From Alphaproteobacteria bacterium (GTDB lineage: Bacteria; Pseudomonadota; Alphaproteobacteria; Rhodobacterales; Rhodobacteraceae), in assembly GCA_030424865.1 (NCBI GenBank), contig JAUHVR010000003.1:186001-250000 (forward strand): a stretch of 64,000 nucleotides of DNA. The letters run 5' to 3'. The notes under the pieces were generated by a model, which saw only the letters and a list, made by a program, of their open reading frames with translations, was not told where the DNA came from and did no database searches. Each line of letters begins with the position of its first letter. Position 1 is the first letter of the stretch. Shown in pieces: positions 9,485-17,854 of the stretch. The position numbers and the translations under genes were made by a program.

Positions 9485-10528
9485 ATGCGCGAGGCCATCA
9501 GCCGCGGCGCCTGGGGCGGTATGCCCCTGTTCCTGCTCGGCGGGCTGGCGGTGCTGTTGGCCTCGTTGTCGCTGGCGATCTCGGTTGGCGCGGTGCCGGT
9601 TCCGCTGGGCACGGTCTGGAGCGTCTTCCTGAACCGGCTGTCGCCCGGCCTGATCGAGCAAAGCTGGTCGCAGGGGCGCGAGGCAATCGTCTGGGACATC
9701 CGCTTTCCCCGCGCACTGCTGGCAATGATGGTGGGCGCTGGCCTTGCCATGGTCGGGGCCAGCCTGCAGGCGGTCACCCGCAATCCGCTGGCCGATCCGC
9801 ACCTGCTGGGCATCTCGTCCGGCAGCGCCTTTGGCGCGATCCTGGCACTGCTGCACACAGGCCTGTTTCTGGGCCTGCTGACGGTTCCGCTGCTGGCCTT
9901 TGCCGGCGCGCTTGGGGCCACGGCCATCGTTCTGGCGGTTTCGCGCATTGCCGATGCCACCAGCGCCGACCGCTTGGTTCTGGCGGGTGTCGCGGTGTCC
10001 TTTATCATCATGGCCGCCGCCAACGTGCTGATTTTCCTCGGCGATCCCCGCGCAACCCATGTGGTGGTCTTCTGGATGCTGGGCGGGCTTGGCCTGGCGC
10101 AATGGGCCCAGCTGATCTATCCGCTGGTGGTTCTGGCGATTTGCGCTGCCTGGCTCATGGGCCGGTCCGGCGACCTGAATGCCATGACCGTGGGCGACGA
10201 AACCGCCTCGACCCTGGGCATTCCGGTTGCCCGTTTCCGGCTGGCGGTCTTTGTGGCCGGAGCCCTGATCACCGGCGTCATGGTGGCCTTTTCCGGCATC
10301 ATCGGCTTTGTCGGCCTGATGGTCCCGCATGTCGCCCGGATGCTGGTCGGCGGCGACTATCGCCGCGTCCTGCCGGCCTCGGCCCTGATTGGCGCGGTCT
10401 TCCTGCTGTGGGCCGACATCGTGGCGCGCACCGTCATGGCACCAGAGGATCTGCCCATCGGCATCGTCACCGGTCTGATCGGCGGCGTCTTCTTTGTCTG
10501 GCTTCTGGGACGCCGCAGCGCCGTCTGA
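9485..10528 (+). CDS. btuC: Cobalamin ABC transporter permease BtuC (FecCD family)
   Basis: This 347-residue polytopic protein belongs to the FecCD/BtuC permease family with about ten membrane segments. Diagnostic stretches are FPRALLAMMVGAGLAMVGASLQ and RNPLADPHLLGISSGSAFGA in the first half, and the coupling-helix region GFVGLMVPHVARMLVG. The C-terminus has the usual LPIGIVTGLIGGVFFVWLL. It is the last gene of the riboswitch-controlled operon and ends only four bases from the convergent glycosylase gene. No TonB-dependent BtuB receptor is present in the window. Confidence 0.9.
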   Translation: MREAISRGAWGGMPLFLLGGLAVLLASLSLAISVGAVPVPLGTVWSVFLNRLSPGLIEQSWSQGREAIVWDIRFPRALLAMMVGAGLAMVGASLQAVTRNPLADPHLLGISSGSAFGAILALLHTGLFLGLLTVPLLAFAGALGATAIVLAVSRIADATSADRLVLAGVAVSFIIMAAANVLIFLGDPRATHVVVFWMLGGLGLAQWAQLIYPLVVLAICAAWLMGRSGDLNAMTVGDETASTLGIPVARFRLAVFVAGALITGVMVAFSGIIGFVGLMVPHVARMLVGGDYRRVLPASALIGAVFLLWADIVARTVMAPEDLPIGIVTGLIGGVFFVWLLGRRSAV

Positions 10529-10532
10529 GACG

Positions 10533-11696
10533 TCAGTCCAGCGACCAGACCACCCGATCCAGCCCCGCCAGACGGGCCAGCCGCTGCAGTTCGGCATCGA
10601 GTTTGGCCAGACGCCGTTGCGTCCGGTAACGCTCTTGCTCGACCCAGAGCCGTGTCAGGGTCAGCGTGCCTTTCGCGCGATCGGCCTTGGCCTCGATCCG
10701 ACCGACGAAACGACCACCTTCCAGCAGCGGATAGACGTAATATCCCCAGGTCCGCTTGGCCGCCGGCACAAACATCTCGACCGTGTAATCAAACCCGAAG
10801 AGCCGCGCCAGGCGCAGGCGGTCACGGATCGCCGGATCAAAGGGGTTCAGGATCCGTAGGCGCGAAGTCGGTTCCTTCAGCGCGGCAATGCGGTCTTCGA
10901 TACCGGGACAGGCCAGCGCCCTGGTCCAGCTTCCATCCGCGCCCCGCACCTCGGTCTCGATCAGCGCCCTGCCCTGCGCGTCGCCCCAGGCCTTGACCTC
11001 GGCCACGTCGCAGGCATCCCAGAACTTGCGGATCTCGCCCAGCGTGCCAAAGCCGATCCGTTCCAGCGCCGTGGCGCACAGCTGGGCGATCTGCTCTTGG
11101 TCGCTCAGCACCGGAAGATCGGCGGGAAAGACCCGCTCGGCCAGATCATAAAACTTGGTGAACCCGTCGCGGTGCGAGGTCGCAAGCTCGCCCGAGTACC
11201 ACAGGTAATCCAGCACCATCTTGTGCGGCGGACGGGCCCACATCTCTTTCTTGCCGCTGATCTTGGTGTCAAAGGCCTGTGTGCACAACGGCCCCTCGTC
11301 GCTGACCCGGCGCAGCACTTCGGCGATCAGGTCGGGATCCAGATGTTTGCCATACCAGCTCGAGCGCGCCACCTGCTCTTTCTTGCGTCTGAACTGTCGC
11401 TGCCACATGGGCAGGAACGCGACCGGCAGGACCGAGGCATCATGGGTGAAATGTTCGAACACCTGCCGATCCTTGCGCAACAGCCGGTCCAGCTGGGGTT
11501 CGCGGTAGTTCTGGTTGCGGCTCCACAGGATGTGGTGATGGGCGCGTGACACCACCTGAATGGTGTCGAGCTGCACAAATCCCAGCTGCTTGATCAGCCC
11601 CAGGCTGTCCACGGGCCCCGTCGGCACCTGCGCCAGCCCGTGTGACGTCAACCACAAAGCCCGAGCCGTCTTGTTGTCGATCTTCAGCGCCGCCAC
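10533..11696 (-). CDS. YcaQ/AlkX-type winged-helix DNA glycosylase
   Basis: This 387-residue protein belongs to the HTH_42 (DUF1006) family, which includes E. coli YcaQ/AlkX and Streptomyces AlkZ. These are base-excision glycosylases that unhook interstrand crosslinks or remove bulky alkyl-purines. The catalytic loop reads VQLDTIQVV (Q-hydrophobic-D, residues about 41-43), which is the AlkX-type rather than the AlkZ QxQ motif. The family motif FEHFTHDASVLPV is also present, and the C-terminal half has the winged-helix segments WGYYVYPLLEGGRFVGRIEAK. It is a single gene, convergent with the B12 operon. The AlkX assignment rests on the motif only. Confidence 0.82.
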   Translation of the reverse strand: MAALKIDNKTARALWLTSHGLAQVPTGPVDSLGLIKQLGFVQLDTIQVVSRAHHHILWSRNQNYREPQLDRLLRKDRQVFEHFTHDASVLPVAFLPMWQRQFRRKKEQVARSSWYGKHLDPDLIAEVLRRVSDEGPLCTQAFDTKISGKKEMWARPPHKMVLDYLWYSGELATSHRDGFTKFYDLAERVFPADLPVLSDQEQIAQLCATALERIGFGTLGEIRKFWDACDVAEVKAWGDAQGRALIETEVRGADGSWTRALACPGIEDRIAALKEPTSRLRILNPFDPAIRDRLRLARLFGFDYTVEMFVPAAKRTWGYYVYPLLEGGRFVGRIEAKADRAKGTLTLTRLWVEQERYRTQRRLAKLDAELQRLARLAGLDRVVWSLD

Positions 11697-11765
11697 GGGG
11701 CCCCCTTTGGATGTTTCCCTTTTGTTTCACACCGGAACAAAAGTGGAAAGTCCCTAGCGCGCGTG

Positions 11766-12746
11766 TCACTTGCAGACGGGCAGCTCCTTACGTGGGGCAT
11801 AGACGATGGATGCGCGCCACCGGTTGATGATCGGTTGAAGCTTGCGCTTGGGCCAGAACTTGGGCGACCCGATCTGATCAAGACAGGCGGCGTTCCAGTA
11901 AAGCCCGGCCTCGGCCAGCGGCGTCTTGTTTTTCACCGCCCGCGCAACGGCATTGATGTCCGAGGCGTGCGGATAGATGTACAGCGTGGTCGGGTTGCCC
12001 TCGACCAGGTCCAGGATTTTTTGCGTATCCTCTTCAGACCACGTGGTGCAGCCATTGCTGCGACCGCTGGTATAGTCGACCAACCGCCCGAACGGCACAT
12101 AGCCTTCGGCATCGGCATGGGGGCTGTCGGGGTTCTGGAACCGGCATTGCCGCTTCACAAAGGCCGCCTGATGCCCACCGATGGCGCGCTCGCGCGCGTT
12201 GCTGGTATGGCCCTCGCCGTCAAACAGCAGGAAGGTCCGGTAAAAGGGCACCCGCTCGCCCGATTGCTTGATGTAACCCTTGAACGAGGTTCTGGATTCC
12301 GCCGTCACATAGGCCCCGCCCGTGGTCAGCTTTGACCCCTCGGCATTGCTGAAATGTTTGGCGCATTGCCGCCCGTTCGAAAAATCGGCCGCCTTCAACT
12401 TGCGCCCGTTGCCATACCCGGACGAGGTGGCGTGGAAATACTTGGTCCCCTCGCAAATCACGAAGAAACGCTTGGTCGCCTGCCCGTTTTTCAGGGTGCT
12501 GGGGCGTGTGGCATCCATGGCCAGGTAACAGGGATTCCGTATCCCGCCGCTTTTCAGCTTGTCCTGATAAAGCGCCCGCGCACGGTCAAGGACAACCTGG
12601 GTGATCTGCCCATCCCTGGTCCCGACGTGGGCCTGCAACCAGGCGGGGATCTCGTTTCCCTTGGCCATCAAGCCGCCTGGCAGCAGCGTCGCAAGCGCCA
12701 CCGGTACCAAAATCCACAATGTCAGACGTTGAAAACCCATGAGCAC
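11766..12746 (-). CDS. Secreted YkuD_2-type murein L,D-transpeptidase catalytic-domain protein
   Basis: This 326-residue protein starts with a signal peptide (hydrophobic RLTLWILVPVALATLLPGG). The C-terminal half resembles the YkuD_2 family: FSNAEGSKLTTGGAYVTAES, then ARERAIGGHQAAFV with a conserved His (His192), and the nucleophile region GRSNGCTTW with Cys233. L,D-transpeptidases crosslink peptidoglycan or attach proteins to it in the periplasm; the exact activity of YkuD_2 proteins is poorly defined. The residues are in the right order and spacing for a Cys-His pair. It stands alone on the minus strand with about 70 bases on its 3' side and about 95 on its 5' side. Confidence 0.68.
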   Translation of the reverse strand: MLMGFQRLTLWILVPVALATLLPGGLMAKGNEIPAWLQAHVGTRDGQITQVVLDRARALYQDKLKSGGIRNPCYLAMDATRPSTLKNGQATKRFFVICEGTKYFHATSSGYGNGRKLKAADFSNGRQCAKHFSNAEGSKLTTGGAYVTAESRTSFKGYIKQSGERVPFYRTFLLFDGEGHTSNARERAIGGHQAAFVKRQCRFQNPDSPHADAEGYVPFGRLVDYTSGRSNGCTTWSEEDTQKILDLVEGNPTTLYIYPHASDINAVARAVKNKTPLAEAGLYWNAACLDQIGSPKFWPKRKLQPIINRWRASIVYAPRKELPVCK

Positions 12747-12840
12747 GGTTCCGGTCTCCGTTCAAAGCCTTTGCAACAGGGTAGCATCTTTGCCGCCATG
12801 CCCCACAGGTTTCTTGCACCCCGGCCCAATACCAGCGCGG

Positions 12841-14460
12841 TTACGCTGCCGCCCCTGCCTTTGCCTGCGCCTTGATCATGTCTGCGGCCTTTTCGGCGAT
12901 CATGATGGTCGGCGAGTTGGTGTTGCCCGAGGTGATGCGCGGCATGACCGAGGCGTCCACCACCCGCAGACCGGCCACACCGTTGACCCGCAGCGCGCCG
13001 TCGACCACGGCAGAGGGATCAGCGCCCATGCGCGCCGTGCCGACGGGATGAAAGATCGTCGAGGCGATCTCGCCCGCGCCTTGGACCAGTTCGGCCTCGG
13101 TCTGGAACTGGGGGCCGGGTTTGAATTCTTCTGGTGAAAAGGCGCTGAGCGCCGGTTGCGCCATGATCCGGCGGGTCAAAGTGATGGCGCGGGCCGCAAC
13201 CTGCCGGTCCCCTTCGGTGGACAGGTAATTCGGCTGGATCTCGGGGTGATCGCCCGGATCGGGCGTGACCGTTCGGACATGGCCCCGGCTTTCGGGGCGC
13301 AGGTTGCAGACGCTGGCGGTGATCGCCGGGAAGTCGTGTGGCGGCTGGCCAAAGGCCTCGAGCGAGACGGGTTGCACGTGGTATTCCAGATCCGGCGTCG
13401 CGACCGCCTGAGAGGAGTAGGCAAAGGCGCCCAACTGGCTGGGCGCCATCGACATCGGGCCCGAGCGGGTCAGCAGGTACTCAAGCCCGATCCGGGCCTT
13501 GCCGATCAGGGAATTTGCCAGCGTGTTCAGTGTCTTGGCGTTCTGGACCTTGTAGGCACAGCGGATCTGAAGGTGATCCTGCAGGTTTTCGCCGACCTCG
13601 GGCGCGTCGTGTTCGACAGCGACCCCAAGCGACTGCAGATGCGCGCCGGACCCAATGCCCGAAAGGTGCAGAATCTGCACCGATCCGACCGCGCCCGCAG
13701 ACAGGATCACCTCGGCGCGTGCCTTGGCGCTGGCGGGGCGTCCCTGATGCGAAAACTGCACCCCCGTCGCACGATGGCCCTCGAACAGGATGCGCTCTGT
13801 CTGAGCATGGGTCACCACCCGCAGGTTGGGGCGGTTTGCGGCCGGGCGCAGGAACCCGCGCGCCGTGCTCCAGCGCCATCCCCTGCGCTGGTTGACCTTG
13901 AAGGTTCCGACACCAAAATTGTCGCCGCGGTTGAAATCCGGCGTCTCGGGGATGCCCGCCTGGACCGCCGCCGCCTTCCAGGCATCCAGAATGTCCCAGC
14001 GCAACCGGGGCTCTTCGACGCGCCATTCACCGCCTGCGCCATGCGCTTCGTCGGCGCCGGCAAAGTAATCCTCGGATTTCTTGAAATAGGGCAGCACGTC
14101 GTCCCAGCCCCAACCGGTCAACCCCAATTGCCGCCAGCCGTCGTAATCCGCCGCCTGCCCGCGCAGATAGAGCATCCCGTTGATCGACGAACAGCCGCCC
14201 AGCACACGGCCCCTGGGATAGAGGATCTGCCGCCCGTTCAATCCGTCGACGGGCTGGGTCTTGTAGCCCCAGTCGGTGCGTGGGTTGCCGATGCAATAGA
14301 GATAGCCCACCGGAATGTGGATCCAGTGATAGTTGTCCCGCCCGCCTGCTTCCAGCAGCAGCACACGGGTCGAGGGATCTTCGCTCAGGCGGTTTGCCAA
14401 GACGCACCCGGCGCTGCCTGCACCGACGATGACGTAATCGTATTCACCGAAATCTTCCAT
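12841..14460 (-). CDS. GMC-family FAD oxidoreductase (choline dehydrogenase-like)
   Basis: This 539-residue enzyme is a glucose-methanol-choline oxidoreductase. The ADP-binding motif IVGAGSAGCVLANRLSED is at the N-terminus and the GMC signature PRGRVLGGCSSINGMLYLRG lies around residues 80-100. The C-terminal active-site region runs through STIFHPVGTARMG (His) to VMPRITSGNTNSPT (Asn). Members oxidise alcohols to aldehydes or ketones with FAD, passing electrons to oxygen or a quinone. Length is typical of bacterial choline dehydrogenase-like members, but no betaine genes accompany it, so the substrate is unknown. It has about 135 bases of upstream sequence before cueR and may have its own promoter. 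Confidence 0.88.
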   Translation of the reverse strand: MEDFGEYDYVIVGAGSAGCVLANRLSEDPSTRVLLLEAGGRDNYHWIHIPVGYLYCIGNPRTDWGYKTQPVDGLNGRQILYPRGRVLGGCSSINGMLYLRGQAADYDGWRQLGLTGWGWDDVLPYFKKSEDYFAGADEAHGAGGEWRVEEPRLRWDILDAWKAAAVQAGIPETPDFNRGDNFGVGTFKVNQRRGWRWSTARGFLRPAANRPNLRVVTHAQTERILFEGHRATGVQFSHQGRPASAKARAEVILSAGAVGSVQILHLSGIGSGAHLQSLGVAVEHDAPEVGENLQDHLQIRCAYKVQNAKTLNTLANSLIGKARIGLEYLLTRSGPMSMAPSQLGAFAYSSQAVATPDLEYHVQPVSLEAFGQPPHDFPAITASVCNLRPESRGHVRTVTPDPGDHPEIQPNYLSTEGDRQVAARAITLTRRIMAQPALSAFSPEEFKPGPQFQTEAELVQGAGEIASTIFHPVGTARMGADPSAVVDGALRVNGVAGLRVVDASVMPRITSGNTNSPTIMIAEKAADMIKAQAKAGAAA

Positions 14461-14594
14461 AGCTTCGCCTTACCCAACATTGTGGGCGATCCCAAGTTCT
14501 TCCGGTCCACGATGCAGGCGAACCACAGACAAAAGCAAGAAACGCGGGTTTCTTTCAGCTTTGGCAACGTTTTAGACGCGGCCTGCTCTCTGCA

Positions 14595-14987
14595 TCACCC
14601 AGGTGTTCCGGACAGATCGCTGAGAATGGGACAGTCCGGTCTGTGATCCCCATGACAGGCGTCGATGAGTTGCGACAACGTCTGACGCATATCGCGCAAT
14701 TGCGAAATCTTGTCGTCGATCGCCGTCAGATGCTCTTCGGCAATTGCCTTGACCTGAGCACTTTCCCGGCTCTCGTCCTCATACAGCCCGAGAAGGGTCC
14801 GGCAATCTTCGATGGAAAATCCAAGGGCCCGGGCGCGGCCGAGAAACACAAGCTTGTGCAGGTCGGTTTCCCGAAAGGCCCGGTATCCGTTGTCGCTGCG
14901 CTGGGGACGTACAAGACCGATGTCTTCGTAGTAGCGAATGGTCTTGGGCGGCAGACCAGAGCGTTCGGCGACTTCTCCGATATTCAT
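14595..14987 (-). CDS. cueR: MerR-family copper-responsive regulator CueR
   Basis: This 130-residue protein is a MerR-type activator. The N-terminal winged HTH is MNIGEVAERSGLPPKTIRYYE, followed by a long dimerisation helix and a C-terminal metal loop CHGDHRPDCPIL. The two cysteines (111 and 119) in that C-x7-C loop are the Cu(I)/Ag(I)/Au(I) ligands that define CueR. It lies 12 bases after copA on the same strand, with its GGAGG site overlapping the copA stop, so it is co-transcribed from the CueR-type promoter ahead of copA and is probably auto-activated. Confidence 0.93.
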   Translation of the reverse strand: MNIGEVAERSGLPPKTIRYYEDIGLVRPQRSDNGYRAFRETDLHKLVFLGRARALGFSIEDCRTLLGLYEDESRESAQVKAIAEEHLTAIDDKISQLRDMRQTLSQLIDACHGDHRPDCPILSDLSGTPG

Positions 14988-14999
14988 GGCAAACGCCTC

Positions 15000-17510
15000 C
15001 TATTCCGCTGGTTGCGCGCGGGTCTGCGCTGCAGGTGCGGGTGTTCCCGGGTGCTCAATCGATGCCGCGGACATTCTGCGCAGCCGCAAGGCGTTGGTCA
15101 GAACCGAGACGGACGACAAGGCCATTGCCCCGGCCGCAAAGACCGGTGACAGAAGCACCCCATAGAACGGATACAGAGCGCCGGCCGCAATGGGTATCAA
15201 GGCCACGTTGTAGCCAAAGGCCCAGACAAGGTTCTGCCGAATGTTCGACATCGTCCGTTTCGAGACCTCGACCGCGTTCACCACGCCCCCCAGATCACCG
15301 GACATCAGAACAACATCGGCGGCTTCAATCGCGACATCCGTCCCGGTGCCGATGGCAATTCCCACGTCCGCATGTGCCAAAGCCGGTGCGTCATTGATCC
15401 CGTCGCCCACAAAGGCGATTTTGCGTCCGCCGCGTCTGAGATCGTCAAGTGCGCCGACCTTGCCGTCCGGCAAGACACCGGCAATCACATGATCAATTCC
15501 GGTTTCGCGGCTGATCGCCTCGGCCGTTTCCTGTTTGTCACCCGTGATCATGGCCACCTTTAAGCCGCGATCGCGCAGCGCTGCAATGGCCGCCCGGCTG
15601 GTGGGTTTCACCGGATCCGAAACCGCGATCACGGCAGCCAATTTGCCGTCGACAGCTGCGTAAAGCGCCGTGCGCCCCCGGGCGGCAAGGTCTTGTTCCG
15701 CGTCGACAAGAGCCGAGATATCGATGTTTTCGCGGTGCATGAACCTGTCCGCGCCCACCAGGACGTCCTGCTGAGCAACAGTCGCTGCCACGCCATAGCC
15801 GGTGATCGACCGGAACCCGGTTGCGGCAGGGATTAAGATACCTTCGGACCGCGCACCGCGCGCGATTGCCTCGGCTATGGGATGTTCCGATTGTTCCTCG
15901 ACAGCGGCGATCAGCCCAAGAACGGTGTCGCGGTCCCCGCCCTCGACGACACGGACATCGGTCAGTGTCGGCTGCCCCTGCGTCACGGTCCCCGTCTTGT
16001 CGAGCGCGATGATGTCGACATGCGACAGTTCCTGCAGCGCGTCGCCTTTTCGGAACAGCACGCCCAGTTCTGCAGCCCGCCCCGTGCCGACCATGATCGA
16101 CGTGGGCGTCGCCAGCCCCATGGCGCAGGGGCATGCGATGATCAACACCGAGACACCTGCCACAAGGGCAAAGGTCAGCGCAGGATCGGGGCCGACGGCC
16201 AGCCAGACACCGACCGTCAGGGCCGCCATGGCCATGACCGCCGGGACAAACCAAAGCGTCACCCTGTCGACCAGCCCCTGGATCGGAAGCTTGGCACCTT
16301 GCGCGTCTTCGACCATGCGAATGATCTGCGCCAGGGTTGTGTCCGAGCCGACCCGGGCCGCCTGGAATGTCAGGCTGCCAGTCCCATTCACGGTTCCCCC
16401 GGTCACGGTGGAGCCTGCGGATTTGGCGACCGGTACGGGCTCGCCCGTGATCATGCTCTCGTCCACATTGCTGCTGCCGTCGAGAACCTCGCCATCGACC
16501 GGAATGCGTTCCCCAGGCCGCACGAGGATCGTATCCCCGACCAACAACGCATCGACGTCTACTTCGGTGGCCTTGCCATCTTGCATCCGGCGCGCGGTCC
16601 GGACCTGAAGACCCAGCAACGCCTGGATCGCCGCCCCGGTGCGCCCCTTGGCGCCTGCTTCAAGCCATCGACCAATCAGGATCAGCACCACGATGACGGC
16701 GGCGGCCTCAAAATAGACCGCGCGCACACCTTCGGGCAGAAGTTGCGGAACAAAGGTGGCAACAACCGAATAGGTCCAGGCCGAGCCCGTTCCCACGGCG
16801 ACGAGGCTGTTCATGTCCGGCGCACCGCGCAGCAGGGCCGGAACGCCCTTGGCAAAGAACTGCCGCCCCGGTCCGAACAGAACGATGGTTGCCAGCAGGA
16901 ACTGGATCACCCAGGACGTCTGGGTGCCGATGCTAGCCTCGATGACCATGTGGAACCCCGGGATCAGATGAGATCCCATTTCCAGCACAAACACCGGCAG
17001 CGCCAAGGCGGCCGCAAGGATCACGTTCCGGCGCAGATGGTCGGCTTCCTCGGCCTTGCGCTCGACGCGCGTTTGGCTGGCATCTGCCTGAGCAATTTCG
17101 GCGGGATAACCGCTGTCAGTCGCCGCCGAGACAAGCTCGGCCGGTGTGACCGCGCCCTCAAGGTAGTCGACAACAGCGGTTTCCGAGGCCAGGTTCACGG
17201 TCACCGACAGGACGCCCGGCACCTCTGCCAGCGCCTTGTCGACCCGTCCGACGCAAGAGGCGCAGGACATCGAGGCAATGTTCAACGTTGTCCGGGCCGT
17301 GCGCGCCGGATAGCCCAGCTCGGTCAACGCCGTCGCGGCCTCTTTCAAGCGCACCGGGCTATCGACGGCGATACGCGCGTTTTCGGACGCAAGGTTCACC
17401 GAAACATCCGTCACGCCGTCCAGTCCTGACAGGGCCTTTTCGACACGGCCAACGCACGAGGCGCAAGACATGCCTTCGATGTGCAGCGTGGATTGGGTGG
17501 TGCGGGTCAT
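15000..17510 (-). CDS. copA: Copper-exporting P1B-type ATPase CopA
   Basis: This 836-residue membrane pump exports Cu(I) to the periplasm. Two N-terminal heavy-metal domains each carry [10 protein letters not shown] (around residues 14 and 80). The transmembrane metal site is the CPC motif in [13 protein letters not shown] near residue 460. The phosphorylation site is [11 protein letters not shown] near 503, and the ATP-binding region carries SEHPIAEAI and the hinge [11 protein letters not shown]. The last membrane helices contain [16 protein letters not shown] and [15 protein letters not shown], matching the P1B-1 Cu(I) consensus (N and Y, then MxxSS). The promoter upstream has a CueR-type operator and cueR follows in the same operon. 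Confidence 0.96.
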   Translation of the reverse strand: MTRTTQSTLHIEGMSCASCVGRVEKALSGLDGVTDVSVNLASENARIAVDSPVRLKEAATALTELGYPARTARTTLNIASMSCASCVGRVDKALAEVPGVLSVTVNLASETAVVDYLEGAVTPAELVSAATDSGYPAEIAQADASQTRVERKAEEADHLRRNVILAAALALPVFVLEMGSHLIPGFHMVIEASIGTQTSWVIQFLLATIVLFGPGRQFFAKGVPALLRGAPDMNSLVAVGTGSAWTYSVVATFVPQLLPEGVRAVYFEAAAVIVVLILIGRWLEAGAKGRTGAAIQALLGLQVRTARRMQDGKATEVDVDALLVGDTILVRPGERIPVDGEVLDGSSNVDESMITGEPVPVAKSAGSTVTGGTVNGTGSLTFQAARVGSDTTLAQIIRMVEDAQGAKLPIQGLVDRVTLWFVPAVMAMAALTVGVWLAVGPDPALTFALVAGVSVLIIACPCAMGLATPTSIMVGTGRAAELGVLFRKGDALQELSHVDIIALDKTGTVTQGQPTLTDVRVVEGGDRDTVLGLIAAVEEQSEHPIAEAIARGARSEGILIPAATGFRSITGYGVAATVAQQDVLVGADRFMHRENIDISALVDAEQDLAARGRTALYAAVDGKLAAVIAVSDPVKPTSRAAIAALRDRGLKVAMITGDKQETAEAISRETGIDHVIAGVLPDGKVGALDDLRRGGRKIAFVGDGINDAPALAHADVGIAIGTGTDVAIEAADVVLMSGDLGGVVNAVEVSKRTMSNIRQNLVWAFGYNVALIPIAAGALYPFYGVLLSPVFAAGAMALSSVSVLTNALRLRRMSAASIEHPGTPAPAAQTRAQPAE

Positions 17511-17538
17511 TGTGAACGTCCTCGGTCAAATTCGAGGG

Positions 17539-17570
17539 TCATATAGGGCTTCCAGTCACTGGAAGCTCAA
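17539..17570 (-). promoter_or_regulatory. CueR-type promoter/operator of copA-cueR
   Basis: Read on the minus strand, a -35 element TTGAGC (17570-17565) and a -10 element TATATG (17545-17540) are separated by 19 bp, the stretched spacing that MerR-family activators need. Within it lies the perfect dyad GCTTCCAGTGACTGGAAGC (17548-17566), very close to known CueR operators. The -10 is about 30 bases before the copA start. Confidence 0.92.
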
Positions 17571-17854
17571 GGGGGGCGGACACCCTTTTGCAAAAATCCC
17601 TCTGCGTCCTTTCCACGCAGATCCGCCATGTCCTTGGAAAGACAAGGATTCTGGCGGCCAATTCAGAGCACCAAAACGGGCCTGCGCCGCTGAACAAGGT
17701 CAACATGCCTCGGGACACACGGCGACGGATTGACGGAACGTCGGCCCTTTGTCCTTTGACACCGAAGCCCTTGATTTTGCGGGGTGAGACCCGGCCAATC
17801 CAGACCGGCCACGTGCCCGGCGGATCGGCCGTATCCCCCCAGAGCCAAGACACC
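17571..17854. other. Intergenic stretch between copA promoter and RTX gene 3' end, no gene seen
   Basis: About 280 bases lie between the copA promoter and the stop of the RTX gene, both on the minus strand. No open frame with a plausible start, no clear terminator and no repeats were recognised. It should contain the 3' end of the RTX transcript. Confidence 0.5.

Noticed and set aside
14537-14554. Possible terminator AAGAAAC-GCGG-GTTTCTT between cueR and the GMC gene
   Set aside because: The stem is seven mostly A/T pairs and the T-run on the minus strand is broken, so it is too weak to call as a terminator; it could equally be chance symmetry.
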